Made by a program: the position numbers and the translations under genes. 64,000 bases of DNA from an uncultured Bacilli bacterium (GTDB taxonomy: Bacteria; Bacillota_I; Bacilli_A; RF39; UBA660): the NCBI GenBank assembly GCA_934162285.1, contig CAKPHY010000002.1, forward strand, positions 1 through 64,000, written 5' to 3'. The notes under the pieces are model-generated. The model saw only the letters and a list, made by a program, of their open reading frames with translations. It ran no database searches and was not told the DNA's origin. This document shows, piece after piece, positions 36,347 to 45,598 of the stretch. Positions within the stretch are counted from its first letter, which is position 1; each line of letters starts with the position of its first letter.

Positions 36347-36872
36347 AAAAATTCAAAAATATTAACATTGCTGCTAATGTTATTACTAAAATAATAACTA
36401 TTATTATTAAAATAATATCAATTTTATCCATTTTTTTCTTTGGCTTTTTAGTTGCTACTACTTCTTCTTGATCAGGAACAACAAAACCATTAGGATAAAC
36501 AGCTGTTATAGTAAGATCTTGATTATTCTGTTCATTAGAAGCAATTAGATCATTATTGGCATCACTATAATTGTAATCGTTATAATTATTTTGATTATTA
36601 TATTGATTATAATCATTTGTACTTAAATTGTTATTAACATCATTACTATATTGATTATTATAATTTTGATAATTGTTATCTTGAAATTGATCAGCATTAG
36701 AAATTGGCTGTTCTTCAATTTTATTTCCTTCATTAACCATTTTTTCAAAATCCATAGCTGAATCATTCTCAACAACTGGTGGCGTTTGCATATTTTGATC
36801 AGGAACACTTTCTGGTTGTGAACCTTGAGGAGCATCAAAACCTTCTAATATTTCAATATCTTCATCTTTCAT
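36345..36872 (-). CDS. Asn/Gln/Tyr-rich tail-anchored membrane protein
   Basis: A 175-residue protein with an acidic start, a low-complexity middle (about 60-120) made almost only of Asn, Gln, Tyr, Asp and Ser, a KKPKKKMDK basic stop-transfer patch (about 142-150), and one C-terminal membrane helix (about 152-173). There is no signal peptide, so the long part should face the cytoplasm. The composition is prion-like and predicts disorder. Function unknown. It lies between the ABC exporter genes and scpA, and a terminator separates it from scpA. Confidence 0.7.
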   Translation of the reverse strand: MKDEDIEILEGFDAPQGSQPESVPDQNMQTPPVVENDSAMDFEKMVNEGNKIEEQPISNADQFQDNNYQNYNNQYSNDVNNNLSTNDYNQYNNQNNYNDYNYSDANNDLIASNEQNNQDLTITAVYPNGFVVPDQEEVVATKKPKKKMDKIDIILIIIVIILVITLAAMLIFLNF

Positions 36873-36933
36873 ATCATCCCTCCTCTATTTTCTTAATTAT
36901 ATCATAAATTTTAAAATTTAAATATTTTTTTTA

Positions 36934-38670
36934 CTAATCAAATTGGCTATTGTAAAGTTTAGAGTAAAGCTGACCATTTTCAAGCAATTCTTTATGTGTA
37001 CCTCTTTCCACGATCTTACCATCTTTAATTACTAAAATCATATTAGCATCTTCAATTGTTGATAAACGATGCGCAATTACAAATGTGGTTCTACCCTTCA
37101 TTAATTCATGCATACCAGCTTGAATGTACTTTTCTGTTTTAGTATCAACATTACTTGTTGCTTCATCCAAAATCAAAATATCAGGATTAGCTAAAATAGC
37201 TCTAGCAATTGAAATAAGCTGACGCTCACCTTGAGAAAAATTTGAACCTTCTTCTAATATCAAAGTATTATAACCATTTGGTAAACGATGAATAAAAGAA
37301 TGTGCTCCAGCAAGTGTACTAGCTTCAATTATTTCATCCATAGTAGCATCTTTATTACCATATCTAATATTATCAGCAACCGTACCTTTAAATAAATAGG
37401 TATCTTGCAAAACTAAACCAATTTTCTTACGCAAATTTTCCTTCTTTACATCCCGAATGTCAATGCCATCAATGTAAATGTGCCCTTTATTTATCTCATA
37501 AAAACGTGTCAACAAGTTCATAATTGTCGTTTTTCCAGCTCCAGTTGGACCAACTATCGCAATTGTTTCACCTGGGTTGGCATTTAAGTTTACAGATTTT
37601 AGAATTTTCTTACCCTTTACATATGAAAAATCAACATTTTTAAACTTTACATAACCTTCAATAGTATCAAAAGGAATTTTTTCCTTTTCGCTAGCAAATT
37701 CTGAAGGAATATCCAAAATTTCAAAGACTCTATTAGCACCAGTTAAAGCCGATTGCAGAGAAGCAAATAAAGAAGCTATTTGATTAATAGGTCTTCTAAA
37801 CATATTTGAATAACTTAAAAAACTTAAAATAACACCAACGCTACATTTACCATTAACAATCATAATTGAACCAACACATATTAATAAAATATGACCTAAA
37901 TTTCCAATAAAAGCATTAATCGGCATGATTAGATGACCATAAATTTGAGCTTTAATTGATGTATCGCGCAATTTATTATTATATTTTTCAAATTCATTTA
38001 AAGCTTTTTCTTCTTCAACATAACCTTTAACTACATTAATACCCGTAAAAGTTTCTTCGCTAAAACTACTTAATACTCCTAAATTTTTTCGTTGTTTCCC
38101 ATATAAAGCACCTGATTTAATACCAATTTTATAAGCAAAAAAGAAAAATAAAGGTGTTGTTAAAATCGTAATAATTGCTAAAGTCCAATTAACAAAAAAC
38201 ATAATAATTGTTACCCCAATTATAGTAATTAAACCACTAATAATTTGCATTAAAGCATCAGTTAAAGCATCACTTATAACCGTAACATCATTAGTAAATC
38301 TACTCATAATGTCACCTTTTTTATTTTGATCAAAGAAAGAAACAGGTAACTTTTCTAAATGATTAAATAAACGTTTACGTATTTGATATAAAGTTGATTC
38401 TGAAATTTTAGCCATTCCATAATTAGATAACCAATTAAATAAAGAATTTACAAAATAAATAGCTAACAAAATAAATAATAAAATTTTTAAACCATCTAAA
38501 TCCATCTTTGCTATATAATCATCAACGGCTTTCCCAGCAAATAATGGTCCTATAACTGAAGCTAAAGTAGCTATTATATTTAAAATAATAACTAAAATTA
38601 TTCTTCCCTTATATAAATCTAAAAACTTCAATAATCTAAATAAAGTATTTTTTAAATTATTTTTTTTCAT
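36934..38670 (-). CDS. ABC exporter, half-transporter B (heterodimer)
   Basis: A 578-residue type IV ABC exporter half: six membrane helices, then an ATPase domain with GPTGAGKTT, a signature loop reading NFSQGERQ in place of LSGGQ, LILDEATSNVD and H-loop IAHRLST. The catalytic Glu and His are intact, but the signature Gly-Gly is changed. ATG 38670 is chosen on GGGTG; the gene overlaps its partner by 14 bases. Pairing with a half that has changed Walker B and H-loop residues fits heterodimeric multidrug exporters (BmrCD/TM287-288 type). Confidence 0.92.
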   Translation of the reverse strand: MKKNNLKNTLFRLLKFLDLYKGRIILVIILNIIATLASVIGPLFAGKAVDDYIAKMDLDGLKILLFILLAIYFVNSLFNWLSNYGMAKISESTLYQIRKRLFNHLEKLPVSFFDQNKKGDIMSRFTNDVTVISDALTDALMQIISGLITIIGVTIIMFFVNWTLAIITILTTPLFFFFAYKIGIKSGALYGKQRKNLGVLSSFSEETFTGINVVKGYVEEEKALNEFEKYNNKLRDTSIKAQIYGHLIMPINAFIGNLGHILLICVGSIMIVNGKCSVGVILSFLSYSNMFRRPINQIASLFASLQSALTGANRVFEILDIPSEFASEKEKIPFDTIEGYVKFKNVDFSYVKGKKILKSVNLNANPGETIAIVGPTGAGKTTIMNLLTRFYEINKGHIYIDGIDIRDVKKENLRKKIGLVLQDTYLFKGTVADNIRYGNKDATMDEIIEASTLAGAHSFIHRLPNGYNTLILEEGSNFSQGERQLISIARAILANPDILILDEATSNVDTKTEKYIQAGMHELMKGRTTFVIAHRLSTIEDANMILVIKDGKIVERGTHKELLENGQLYSKLYNSQFD

Positions 38671-40390
38671 GAATATCACCCTTTAATTGTGAATAATAAA
38701 TATCTTTATAATAAGTATTACTTTTTAAAAGCTTAGATGGTGTATCAAATCCTACTAATTTACCATCATCAATAACCATAACCCGATCAGCTTCTAAAGC
38801 TTCAGCAATTTTAGAAGTGATAAAAATCGTAGTACATTTTCGATTATTACTCAAAGATTTTCTAATTTCTTTAGCCGTTTCCAAATCAATAGCACTTGTT
38901 GCATCATCAAGGATTAAAATTTTAGGTTCAATAAGAACTGATCTAGCAATTGCAATTCTCTGCTTTTGACCACCACTTAAATTAGCACCCCTTTGCTCCA
39001 AGAGATAATCAAAATCTTTAGGTTTTTCCATAATAAAATTAGTAGCTTGACTAATATCAGCAGCCATTAAAGTATCTTCAAAAGGCGCTTTATCATTTCC
39101 ATAATTTATGTTATCTTTAATCGATTTTGAAAAAATAAAATTTTGTTGAAAAGCATTACCAATTGACTTACGAAGATAAGAAACATCTATATCTTTAACA
39201 TTAACATCATCAATTAAAATTGAACCCTTAGTAACATCATAAAATCTTGGGATTAATTTTACTATTGTACTTTTACCACTACCAATTGCTCCAATAATAG
39301 CAACTTTCTCAAGAGGATTAATTACAAAACTAATATCAGATAAAACCTGATCCCCACTTCCACCCTCATAAGAAAACGAAACATCTTTAAATTCAATTTT
39401 ACCTTTAATATCAAACTTTACACCATCATTTTTAAAATCTTCTCTAGCATCCATAATTTCAATAATACGATTAGCACTTACTACACTTCTAGATGCCATC
39501 ATTATTGTCATTGACGCCATTAAAATTGAAGACAAAATATTAGCAGTATATTGAGTAAAAGCAACAATATCTCCAACTTCTAATTCATTAACAACAACTA
39601 AATTACCACCAAACCAAAGAACCAAAATTGTTGCAATATTAATAAAAAGCATCATTGTTGGCATTGATATCGTAATTATTTTTTCACCTTTTAAGGTAGT
39701 ATCCAATAATTTTTTATTAATACGATCAAACTTATTAATTTCTGTTTCTTCCATTACAAATGATTTAACAACTCGAATTCCACTTACATTTTCACGAACA
39801 GAAGAATTCACTTCATCAACACAATCTTGCATTTTATTAAAATAAGGAAAAGCTTTTCGCAAAATCAAAAACACTAATATAAAAACAATAGGTATTAAAA
39901 TAACTAAAATTAAAGTAAGCTTAGGGCTTATAAAAAAAGCCATTATTAAACTACCAATAAAAATAACAGGGACCCTAAATAATATTCTAAGCCCCATCAT
40001 CAATAAACTCCCGATCGTATTAATATCATTAGTTAAAACAGTTAACAAATGACCAGGTTTGATTTTTTCAAGATTCAAAAAAGACAAATTTGTTATTTTT
40101 TTAAAAACATCACTACGTAAATCAGCAGCAACATTTTCACTAGCTTTACTAGCAAAATAAGAACTACCTAAACCACCTAAAACCCCAACAATTGTAAGCA
40201 AAAACATAAATGCAACATTTATAATTATATATTTAATGTTAGCATTAGCAACACCAACTTTTATTATATTAGACATAATATTTGGTAAAAATAATTCCAT
40301 AATAACTTCCAAAATAATTAAAACTGGTGCTAAAATCGCATACAATTTATATTTCTTCAAATAATTCAAAATACGCTTTATATTTTTCAT
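38657..40390 (-). CDS. ABC exporter, half-transporter A (heterodimer)
   Basis: A 577-residue ABC exporter half with six helices and an ATPase domain: GAIGSGKST, intact LSGGQKQR, LILDDATSAID and ITSKIAEAL. The Walker B catalytic Glu is Asp and the H-loop His is Ser, which marks the degenerate nucleotide site. It pairs with the overlapping gene to give one active and one degenerate site. The substrate is unknown; drug or lipid export is usual. Confidence 0.92.
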   Translation of the reverse strand: MKNIKRILNYLKKYKLYAILAPVLIILEVIMELFLPNIMSNIIKVGVANANIKYIIINVAFMFLLTIVGVLGGLGSSYFASKASENVAADLRSDVFKKITNLSFLNLEKIKPGHLLTVLTNDINTIGSLLMMGLRILFRVPVIFIGSLIMAFFISPKLTLILVILIPIVFILVFLILRKAFPYFNKMQDCVDEVNSSVRENVSGIRVVKSFVMEETEINKFDRINKKLLDTTLKGEKIITISMPTMMLFINIATILVLWFGGNLVVVNELEVGDIVAFTQYTANILSSILMASMTIMMASRSVVSANRIIEIMDAREDFKNDGVKFDIKGKIEFKDVSFSYEGGSGDQVLSDISFVINPLEKVAIIGAIGSGKSTIVKLIPRFYDVTKGSILIDDVNVKDIDVSYLRKSIGNAFQQNFIFSKSIKDNINYGNDKAPFEDTLMAADISQATNFIMEKPKDFDYLLEQRGANLSGGQKQRIAIARSVLIEPKILILDDATSAIDLETAKEIRKSLSNNRKCTTIFITSKIAEALEADRVMVIDDGKLVGFDTPSKLLKSNTYYKDIYYSQLKGDIHEKK

Positions 40391-40511
40391 ACTACCACCA
40401 ATTATATTATATCATTTAAATTTCATTTTTAAATTGAAAATAGGTTTTTTATTCACACTTATTTCACCAGTTAGAATATGCTAATAATGAAATAAAGAAG
40501 GGGTGGATTAT

Positions 40512-40931
40512 ATGTGCAATAATAATAAAGATAATGAATGTAAATGCATCAATGAAATCTTAACAGTTATCTGCATATTACAACAAAATGCCAACTGTTC
40601 TGATACTTGTTTAGATACATGTGATAAAGGATTTTTAGGATGCCAAGTAACTAACGTTAATTGCAATACAAGACCAGTAATGCTATATACATGCTGTGGT
40701 AATGGCGTTGCTTGGAGTATGCCTATAAGTAAAGATCCTGCAGTTACAACTACATCAAATGTCTTTAGAGTTGAAAAAATAGATGGCTGCTGTTGTACAT
40801 TCAGAGTACTAGCACCAAACACTGATGAAACTGACGTAAATCCTTATATTGCAACAAATAGTTTCTTTACAATGAATTTAAATTGCATTTGCTCACTAAG
40901 ATGTTTAAACGATACATTCGTATGCATTTAA
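40512..40931 (+). CDS. CotY/CotZ-like spore coat protein
   Basis: A 139-residue Cys-rich protein (more than 15 Cys). The layout fits the CotY/CotZ family: a helical start CKCINEILTVICILQQ, a Cys cluster, then RPVMLYTCCG, FRVEKIDGCCCTFRVL and a final LNCICSLRCLNDTFVC. In Bacillus these proteins form the cross-linked outer coat or crust. ATG 40512 follows GGGGTG by six bases; the in-frame GTG at 40503 overlaps the site. It is a single-gene unit ended by two hairpins and directly supports sporulation. Confidence 0.85.
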   Translation: MCNNNKDNECKCINEILTVICILQQNANCSDTCLDTCDKGFLGCQVTNVNCNTRPVMLYTCCGNGVAWSMPISKDPAVTTTSNVFRVEKIDGCCCTFRVLAPNTDETDVNPYIATNSFFTMNLNCICSLRCLNDTFVCI

Positions 40932-40935
40932 AAAA

Positions 40936-40988
40936 AATATCTCTAAGAGATATTCTGACTATTGACATTTTTGTCAATAGTTTTTTAA
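40936..40988 (+). terminator. tandem hairpin terminator after coat gene
   Basis: AATATCTC-TAA-GAGATATT (40936-40954) is followed by a perfect 10-pair stem ACTATTGACA/TGTCAATAGT (40958-40981) and then T's. The second hairpin may also end the converging DUF4116 gene. Confidence 0.85.
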
Positions 40989-42490
40989 TGTTTAACTTTT
41001 TCATCCTTAAGAAACAAAGATTTATCCGAAAGAAGTTCAATTATAAATTCTTCATCATTTTTTAGTTCATTACCAACATATTGTAAGGCAGAAATATTCT
41101 GTTTTAATGCCACTAAAACAATTTCTTTATCATTTTTAAATTTTTCAAACACATATTTTAAAGCTAAACCATTTTGCTTTACCACTTCTAATATAAATTC
41201 TTTATCATCCTTAAATTTTTCACTTACACATCGTAAGGCATCAGCTTTATGCTTAACTAAATCAATTATAAATTTTCTATCACTTCTTAGATCTTCACTT
41301 GCATATTGTAAAGAAAATTCATTACGTTCAACAGCATCTAATAAAAGTGCTCGATCAGTAATAACTAAACCCGATTTTATTCTTTCAAGTTTTTCATAAT
41401 TTTGCCAACGAAATTGTTCATTTTTATCAAATAAAAAAACGAATCTCATCTCTTCTAATGTTAATTTTTCTTTTCTTTTAGTTTTTTGCAAAAGTCTAGT
41501 AAGCTCTCTTGAATCTAAGCTTAATTTTATCCAATATTTTCTAGTTTCATTATCAACATCAAATTCATTTAATTTATCTACCAATATTAATTCAAAACCA
41601 TCTTCTAAATTTTGATTAGGTCCAATTCCTCTTATTTCACTAAATTCATTTTTATGCTTCATTTTAATAGCTATTCGAGGATTTGTATAATCTCCATTCT
41701 CATCTATTGTATAGTAAACATAAAAGTCTCCTCCAGGACAATATGCTGAACCACATATTTGCTCTTTAGCCATCTCATATTCATTAGTACACCATCCAGT
41801 ATTTTTACCTTGAAGTGAATCACATAATTTTATAGCATCTTCTAAAGAACCCTCATTATATTTAACCCATATACCATTAGAATAATCTTGAACTGCTAAT
41901 TTATTTTTTAAAGTTTCTTGATAAATTCTATAATATAATTTATCAAATCTTCCAGCTTCTATATCTGCACTTTTTTCTTTTCCCTCAAAATGTTTTAAAG
42001 CTATATCGTATATTTTAGAAACAATTTCAGGATTACATTCAATAAATGGTTCCAAAGAATTAGGTGTTCTTCTTTCAAAAGTATCTGTTGATTCATGATA
42101 CTTTCCAATTCTAAAAATTTTTTTAAAGCACCAATACTTAAACCACATAGGATATGATGCTCCCACTAAATAATCTATCCAAGCATCTAATGAATCTCTT
42201 TGCATTTGTAACTTTTCATCTAGATTTTTAATATTTTGAGAATGAATATTTTCTTTTTTGGCACAATATTTTTCATGATATAGCATTTTTAAATATTTCA
42301 TTTTATTATCACTACTTAAAGCTACTTCATTTAATCTTTCTTGAATAGCCAAATATCTTCTTAAAGCTTCTTCTATTCTTAAATTTTTACCATTTGGCTT
42401 TTTACTATATTTAATAATATTCTGTGAATGATTTAATTCTTCCTTAAATATTTTTAACAAAAAGGCCTCCTTACTATAATCATTTTTCAT
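40985..42490 (-). CDS. DUF4116 repeat protein with PcfJ-like N-terminal region
   Basis: A 501-residue soluble protein. The C-terminal 130 residues hold four tandem DUF4116-type repeats of about 26 residues with the pattern D-xx-FI-xx-L/VV-K-x(5)-AL-xx-V-x-E-x-F/L-K-x-D. The central part (about 220-340) has GWCT, YVYYTIDENGDYTNPRIAIKM and EIRGIGPNQNL, which resembles mobile-element PcfJ-like proteins; that comparison is weak. DUF4116 occurs in bacteria, often pathogens and symbionts, without known biochemistry. ATG 42490 follows AGGTGG. The repeats suggest a binding scaffold. Confidence 0.7.
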   Translation of the reverse strand: MKNDYSKEAFLLKIFKEELNHSQNIIKYSKKPNGKNLRIEEALRRYLAIQERLNEVALSSDNKMKYLKMLYHEKYCAKKENIHSQNIKNLDEKLQMQRDSLDAWIDYLVGASYPMWFKYWCFKKIFRIGKYHESTDTFERRTPNSLEPFIECNPEIVSKIYDIALKHFEGKEKSADIEAGRFDKLYYRIYQETLKNKLAVQDYSNGIWVKYNEGSLEDAIKLCDSLQGKNTGWCTNEYEMAKEQICGSAYCPGGDFYVYYTIDENGDYTNPRIAIKMKHKNEFSEIRGIGPNQNLEDGFELILVDKLNEFDVDNETRKYWIKLSLDSRELTRLLQKTKRKEKLTLEEMRFVFLFDKNEQFRWQNYEKLERIKSGLVITDRALLLDAVERNEFSLQYASEDLRSDRKFIIDLVKHKADALRCVSEKFKDDKEFILEVVKQNGLALKYVFEKFKNDKEIVLVALKQNISALQYVGNELKNDEEFIIELLSDKSLFLKDEKVKH

Positions 42491-42545
42491 ATTTACCACC
42501 TATTATAATAGTACCATAAAACATTAAAAAGAAAAATGCATATAA

Positions 42546-42577
42546 AAACTATTAATGAAATTAATCATTAATAGTTT
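42546..42577 (-). terminator. terminator of cyclophilin gene
   Basis: A perfect 13-pair stem (42546-42558 with 42565-42577) overlapping the stop codon, followed on the minus strand by a short T tract. Confidence 0.75.
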
Positions 42578-43205
42578 AATTATTTTTAGGAGCATCAATT
42601 ACTCTTATACTAGTAATAATAGGTTGATTTTCCTTTAAAACAGTACCATTATTATCTTCAACCTTAACCTCAACTAACTTATCAATAACTTCAATCCCAC
42701 TTATAACATGACCAAAAGCTGCATATTGTCCATCTAATTCTGGAGAATCTTTGTGCATAATAAAGAATTGTGAAGAAGCACTATTATAGGAAATATTAGA
42801 ACGAGCCATTGAAATAACTCCACGTTTATGAGAGATAGAATTTTTAACACCATTATTTAAAAACTCACCCTTAATAGTAGTATCAGAACTTCCCATACCC
42901 GTTCCTTCAGGATCGCCACCTTGAACCATAAAATTCTTTATAATACGATGAAAAGTTAAACCATCATAAAATTTCTTGTTAACCAAATCAATAAAATTAG
43001 TTACAGTAATTGGAGCTATATCGGCGTCAAGTTCTAAATCAATAACTCCATAATCTTTAATATCCATCTCAACATAATATTTACCAGATAAATATTCTGT
43101 TTTAACATCAGTATCATTTTTATCATCTTCTAAATTAGAATTAGAAGCACAACCAAATAATGATACAGAAATAAATAATAATAGTAATAATCTTTTTAGT
43201 TTCAT
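42576..43205 (-). CDS. cyclophilin-type peptidyl-prolyl isomerase lipoprotein
   Basis: A 209-residue protein with a lipoprotein signal (lipobox LFGC, C19) and a cyclophilin domain (about 50-205): FHRIIKNFMVQGGDPEGTGMG (catalytic Arg and Phe), SASSQFFIMHKDSPELDGQYAAFGHV. It is anchored outside the membrane and likely helps fold secreted proteins. It is a single-gene unit. Confidence 0.93.
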   Translation of the reverse strand: MKLKRLLLLLFISVSLFGCASNSNLEDDKNDTDVKTEYLSGKYYVEMDIKDYGVIDLELDADIAPITVTNFIDLVNKKFYDGLTFHRIIKNFMVQGGDPEGTGMGSSDTTIKGEFLNNGVKNSISHKRGVISMARSNISYNSASSQFFIMHKDSPELDGQYAAFGHVISGIEVIDKLVEVKVEDNNGTVLKENQPIITSIRVIDAPKNN

Positions 43206-43241
43206 ACAATCCCTCCTAAAAATATTATAGCATAAATTATT

Positions 43242-45242
43242 TTATTTTTTTAAAATTCTTAAAGTATTTAAAATAGCAATTAAAGTTACACCAGTATCTG
43301 CAAATACTGCAAACCACATCGTTGTAATACCAAATAAATTTAAAATCAAAATCACTATTTTAATTAATAAAGCAAAAATTAAATTTTGTTTTATAATTTT
43401 TTTAGTAAATTTACTTAAATTAATAGCTTCAACAATTTTATTTAATTTATCCGTCATTATAACAATATCTGATGCTTCAATCGCAATACTTTGACCAATA
43501 CTTCCCATGGAAATTCCAACATCAGCTAATTTTAATACAGGTGCATCATTTATCCCATCACCGACAAAAGCAACTATACCCTTTTTCTTTAATTTTTCTA
43601 ATTCTTTATATTTATCAGTTGGTAATAATTCAGCTTTATATTTAATATTTAATTCTGAAGCAATATGCTTAGCAACGTCACTCTTATCACCCGTAAACAT
43701 AATAGTTTCAATATTCATATCATTTAATTCTTCTATTGTTGATAATGCTTCATCTTTTAAACCATCATCAATAATAATTGAAGCAATATGTTTACCATCA
43801 ATATTTAAATGAATTGAAGAGTCATATTCACAAGCACACAAATTTTTATTACCGATTGCAAGCTCATGATCTTTAATTTTAAACTTAATACCAAGACCAC
43901 TTATCTCTTCAAAATCTTTAACATCATTATTATCAAAATCTTTATTCAAATTCAAAATTGATTTAGCAATAGGATGATTAGAAAAAGATTCACCCTTACA
44001 TAAATAATCAATTACTTCTTCTTTAGTATAATTTTTATCAATTACTCCAATATCTTTTACCTTAAAAGTACCAGTAGTCAAAGTACCTGTTTTATCAAAA
44101 ACAATCTTATCAACATTACTTAATAAATCTAAATAATTACTACCTTTTATTAAAATACCTTTATGTGAAGCAGCACCTATAGCACTAAAATAAGAAAGTG
44201 GAACAGAAATAGCTATTGCACAAGGACAAGAAATAACTAAAAATGTTAAACCACGATAAACAGCTTCTTTAAAAGAAAAACCAAAAATAGGAAAAATCAA
44301 AATTACTAAAATTGCTAAAATTAACACAACAGGAGTATAAATTTTACTCAAGCGTGCAACTAATGTTTCTGTTTTAGCTTTTTGATCAGTAGCATTAGTA
44401 ACTAAATCTAAAATACGTGAAACAGTTGAATCACTATAAGTTGAAGTAGCACGCATTTTAATAATTTTTTTACTATTGATCATTCCTGATAATATTTGAT
44501 CATCGACACCTAAAGATCGTGCTTCACTTTCACCTGTTAATACACTAGTATCAAAATCACTATTACCTGAAATAATAACACCATCAACTGGAACTTTTTC
44601 ACCTTTTTTTACAACTAATATATCATTTATTTTTATTTCTTCTAAATCGACTTCTTTTACAACATTTCCAACTTCTAAATTAGCTTTTGAAGCCTTAATA
44701 CTTAATATATTACTTATTTCTTTACGTGATTTATTTAAAGCTTTTTCTTCTAATATTTTTCCCAAAATATATAAAGCTACAACCATAATACCTTCACTTT
44801 TTTGGTTAATTAAATAAGCACCAATAGCTGAAATAGTAATAAGCATATTTTCATTAATAGATTTATTTCTAATCAAAACTTTTAAAGCATTTATCATTGG
44901 ACGATAAACAAGTAATAAATAAGAAACAATTATTAAAGTTTCTTTTAAATAAACATTTTTAATAACTAAACTTAATAAATAAATAATTATTGCACTTATA
45001 AATACAAGAAAATTATATTCACGTTTTTCTTCTACTTCTTTAGTTACAGTACAATCAGGTTCTACCTTTTTTACCAATTCATTTATTTCTTTTAAACCAA
45101 TAACATCACTTTCAAAACTTATTTTTTTAGTATTAAAATTAACAATAACATTTTTTAAATATTTATTTTTATTTAAACTCTCTTCAACTTCACGAGCACA
45201 ATTAGCACAATCTAAATTATTAATATTATATTTTTGTCTCAT
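43242..45242 (-). CDS. heavy-metal P1B-type ATPase (Zn/Cd/Pb type)
   Basis: A 666-residue P1B ATPase with one N-terminal HMA domain (CANC, C12 and C15), CPC in M6 (near 336), DKTGT (Asp near 382), the SNHPIAKS His-Pro motif, GDGINDAP, and a last helix containing FADTGVTLIA. A D-x-G motif there marks the Zn2+/Cd2+/Pb2+ subgroup; copper pumps have M-xx-SS. It starts four bases inside the end of the csoR-like gene, so it is under that repressor, whose ligand set looks copper-type. The metal is thus not certain. Confidence 0.92.
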   Translation of the reverse strand: MRQKYNINNLDCANCAREVEESLNKNKYLKNVIVNFNTKKISFESDVIGLKEINELVKKVEPDCTVTKEVEEKREYNFLVFISAIIIYLLSLVIKNVYLKETLIIVSYLLLVYRPMINALKVLIRNKSINENMLITISAIGAYLINQKSEGIMVVALYILGKILEEKALNKSRKEISNILSIKASKANLEVGNVVKEVDLEEIKINDILVVKKGEKVPVDGVIISGNSDFDTSVLTGESEARSLGVDDQILSGMINSKKIIKMRATSTYSDSTVSRILDLVTNATDQKAKTETLVARLSKIYTPVVLILAILVILIFPIFGFSFKEAVYRGLTFLVISCPCAIAISVPLSYFSAIGAASHKGILIKGSNYLDLLSNVDKIVFDKTGTLTTGTFKVKDIGVIDKNYTKEEVIDYLCKGESFSNHPIAKSILNLNKDFDNNDVKDFEEISGLGIKFKIKDHELAIGNKNLCACEYDSSIHLNIDGKHIASIIIDDGLKDEALSTIEELNDMNIETIMFTGDKSDVAKHIASELNIKYKAELLPTDKYKELEKLKKKGIVAFVGDGINDAPVLKLADVGISMGSIGQSIAIEASDIVIMTDKLNKIVEAINLSKFTKKIIKQNLIFALLIKIVILILNLFGITTMWFAVFADTGVTLIAILNTLRILKK

Positions 45243-45505
45243 ATCTTCTTAATCAAATCTATTACTTCACTAATAGATTCATCCTTTCCATTCAATATTT
45301 CATCTTTCATACAAGTTTCCATATGATTTCTAAGAAGTTCTTGACTCAAACTCTTTAAAGCATTATTAGCAGCCGCAATTTGAATAAGAATGTCTTCACA
45401 TTTTCTTTCGTCATCGATCATTTTACCAATACCATTAATCTGACCATTAATGCGATTTAGACGCTTCTTTAAACTACCACGAACCTCTGAACTAATTTTA
45501 ATCAC
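45239..45505 (-). CDS. csoR: CsoR/RcnR family metal-sensing repressor
   Basis: An 88-residue all-helical DUF156 repressor. Metal ligands are C36, H61 and C65, the same spacing as the Cu(I) site of CsoR (Cys-His-Cys). The family motif LNRINGQINGIGKMI lies at the start. Start is GTG 45505 behind GGGGAGGGG, which itself lies inside the likely operator. It overlaps the ATPase gene and probably represses the pair until metal binds. Confidence 0.9.
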   Translation of the reverse strand: MIKISSEVRGSLKKRLNRINGQINGIGKMIDDERKCEDILIQIAAANNALKSLSQELLRNHMETCMKDEILNGKDESISEVIDLIKKI

Positions 45506-45506
45506 A

Positions 45507-45524
45507 TATACCCCTCCCCGTATA
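45507..45524 (-). promoter_or_regulatory. CsoR-type operator overlapping the ribosome site
   Basis: TATAC-N8-GTATA, an 18-bp inverted repeat around a G tract (GGGGAGGG on the minus strand), matches the GC-tract-with-AT-flanks form of DUF156 operators. It lies just after the -10 box and contains the Shine-Dalgarno sequence of the repressor gene. Confidence 0.65.
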
Positions 45525-45526
45525 TA

Positions 45527-45555
45527 ATTATATGATACTAATAAAAATTTGTAAA
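45527..45555 (-). promoter_or_regulatory. promoter of csoR-ATPase operon
   Basis: TTTACA (45555-45550), a 17-base spacer and TATAAT (45532-45527) on the minus strand. The start point falls within the operator. Confidence 0.8.
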
Positions 45556-45598
45556 CAAAAAAGAAGAAAAGTTATTTTCTTCTACAAAATGTTAATGA

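Noticed and set aside
36530..36700. Tandem DNA repeat or CRISPR-like array
   Set aside because: The repetition comes from AAT/TAT codons of an Asn/Tyr-rich coding region; no regular spacing or unique spacers exist.
40508..40822. Minus-strand 104-codon frame over the coat gene
   Set aside because: It is the shadow of the Cys-rich CotY/Z-like gene and has no ribosome site or family match.
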